A DNA stretch of 64,000 nt, from positions 43,140 to 107,139 of IMG/VR virus record IMGVR_UViG_3300034104_003784, one strand, 5' to 3'. Within the stretch, counting starts at the first letter, position 1. Every line of letters starts with the position of its first letter. Below, in pieces: positions 63,916 through 64,000 of the stretch. The notes under the pieces were generated by a model. That model made no database searches. It was not told the DNA's origin and saw only the letters and a program-made list of their open reading frames with translations. This DNA is from a virus. A program made the position numbers and the translations under genes.

Positions 63916-64000
63916 AATTCTTCTCCTGTCAGTGCAAAGTATAAGTTTTGTAGTTGGTGAACATATTTAATAGATTCCTCTAAAATAGCCCAAGAATTAA
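63897..64000 (-). CDS. Partial hypothetical protein at right edge
   Basis: The minus strand is open from the right edge to a TAG at 63,897-63,899. The last 34 residues are visible, including ILEESIKYVHQLQNLYFALT and GEELTFKSE. The gene's start lies outside the window. Spacing to the next ATG is one base, so it belongs to the same operon. Too little is visible to assign a family. Confidence 0.6.
   Translation of the reverse strand, partial: NSWAILEESIKYVHQLQNLYFALTGEELTFKSE

Noticed and set aside
1-64000. tRNA genes, CRISPR arrays, insertion sequences or a diversity-generating retroelement
   Set aside because: Reading both strands I saw no tRNA-like T-loop and acceptor pairing, no regularly spaced repeats, no transposase and no reverse transcriptase motif; a tRNA scan would settle the first.

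Overview
The window reads as about 64 kb of a crAss-like (Crassvirales-type) tailed phage genome, most likely of a Bacteroidota host. The strongest evidence is a 4,030-residue ORF with the DFDID active-site signature of the crAss-like virion RNA polymerase, in its usual context: very large virion and cargo ORFs on one strand facing a replication block on the other. Supporting signs are strong AT-richness, starts preceded by A-rich sequence rather than Shine-Dalgarno, a good match to the Bacteroidota sigma promoter (TTTG-N21-TAACTTTG), and a conserved small basic protein ending in NYKKAYRAQGR. No terminase, portal, major capsid, integrase, tRNA or CRISPR was seen, so this is only part of the genome.

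Left arm (1-43,440, plus strand): nine tightly packed genes, eight of them giant (818 to 4,030 residues). The first is cut by the left edge. Genes 1-4 look like virion structural or tail-associated proteins. Three of them end in a related KxGG...G-x-x-x-x-I module, and three start with a related M-K/R-x-x-I motif, which suggests portable virion-targeting tags. Gene 5 and the three largest genes look like ejected cargo. The 2,494-residue protein carries an embedded PD-(D/E)XK nuclease domain. The 4,030-residue protein carries the RNA polymerase plus zincin-like, SLOG-like and nucleotidyltransferase-like segments. The 2,563-residue protein carries an EVQSD-type polyvalent domain, a HEFAH zincin motif and a LysM repeat. 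Glycine-rich hydrophobic stretches in several of these proteins could help cargo or DNA cross the envelope.

At 43.45 kb a bidirectional terminator hairpin separates the arms. Right arm (43,460-64,000, minus strand): a compact DNA-metabolism block. Read in transcription order from the right edge it holds small hypothetical genes, an SPL-type radical SAM protein, uracil-DNA glycosylase, a possible helicase partner, a DnaB-type helicase, a Sak4-like RecA ATPase, an SSB-like protein, a Toprim primase-like protein, a SegE-like GIY-YIG protein, small DUF genes, a MoxR AAA+/VWA-metallopeptidase pair, an acidic-tailed protein, a PD-(D/E)XK nuclease, a family B DNA polymerase with a C-terminal clamp-binding motif, a DUF932-like protein and a MazG-like pyrophosphohydrolase. 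Many genes overlap by ATGA or TAATG, implying coupled translation. Several intergenic G/C hairpins followed by U tracts cut the block into segments, and one clear host-type promoter lies ahead of the 119-residue gene upstream of the polymerase. A single small gene at 60.67 kb runs the other way.

Likely working model: the virion ejects the RNA polymerase and companion giant proteins with the DNA; the polymerase transcribes the early block; the right-arm genes replicate and repair the genome and tune nucleotide pools; the left arm is expressed late to build new virions. No noncoding stretch exceeds 300 bases.
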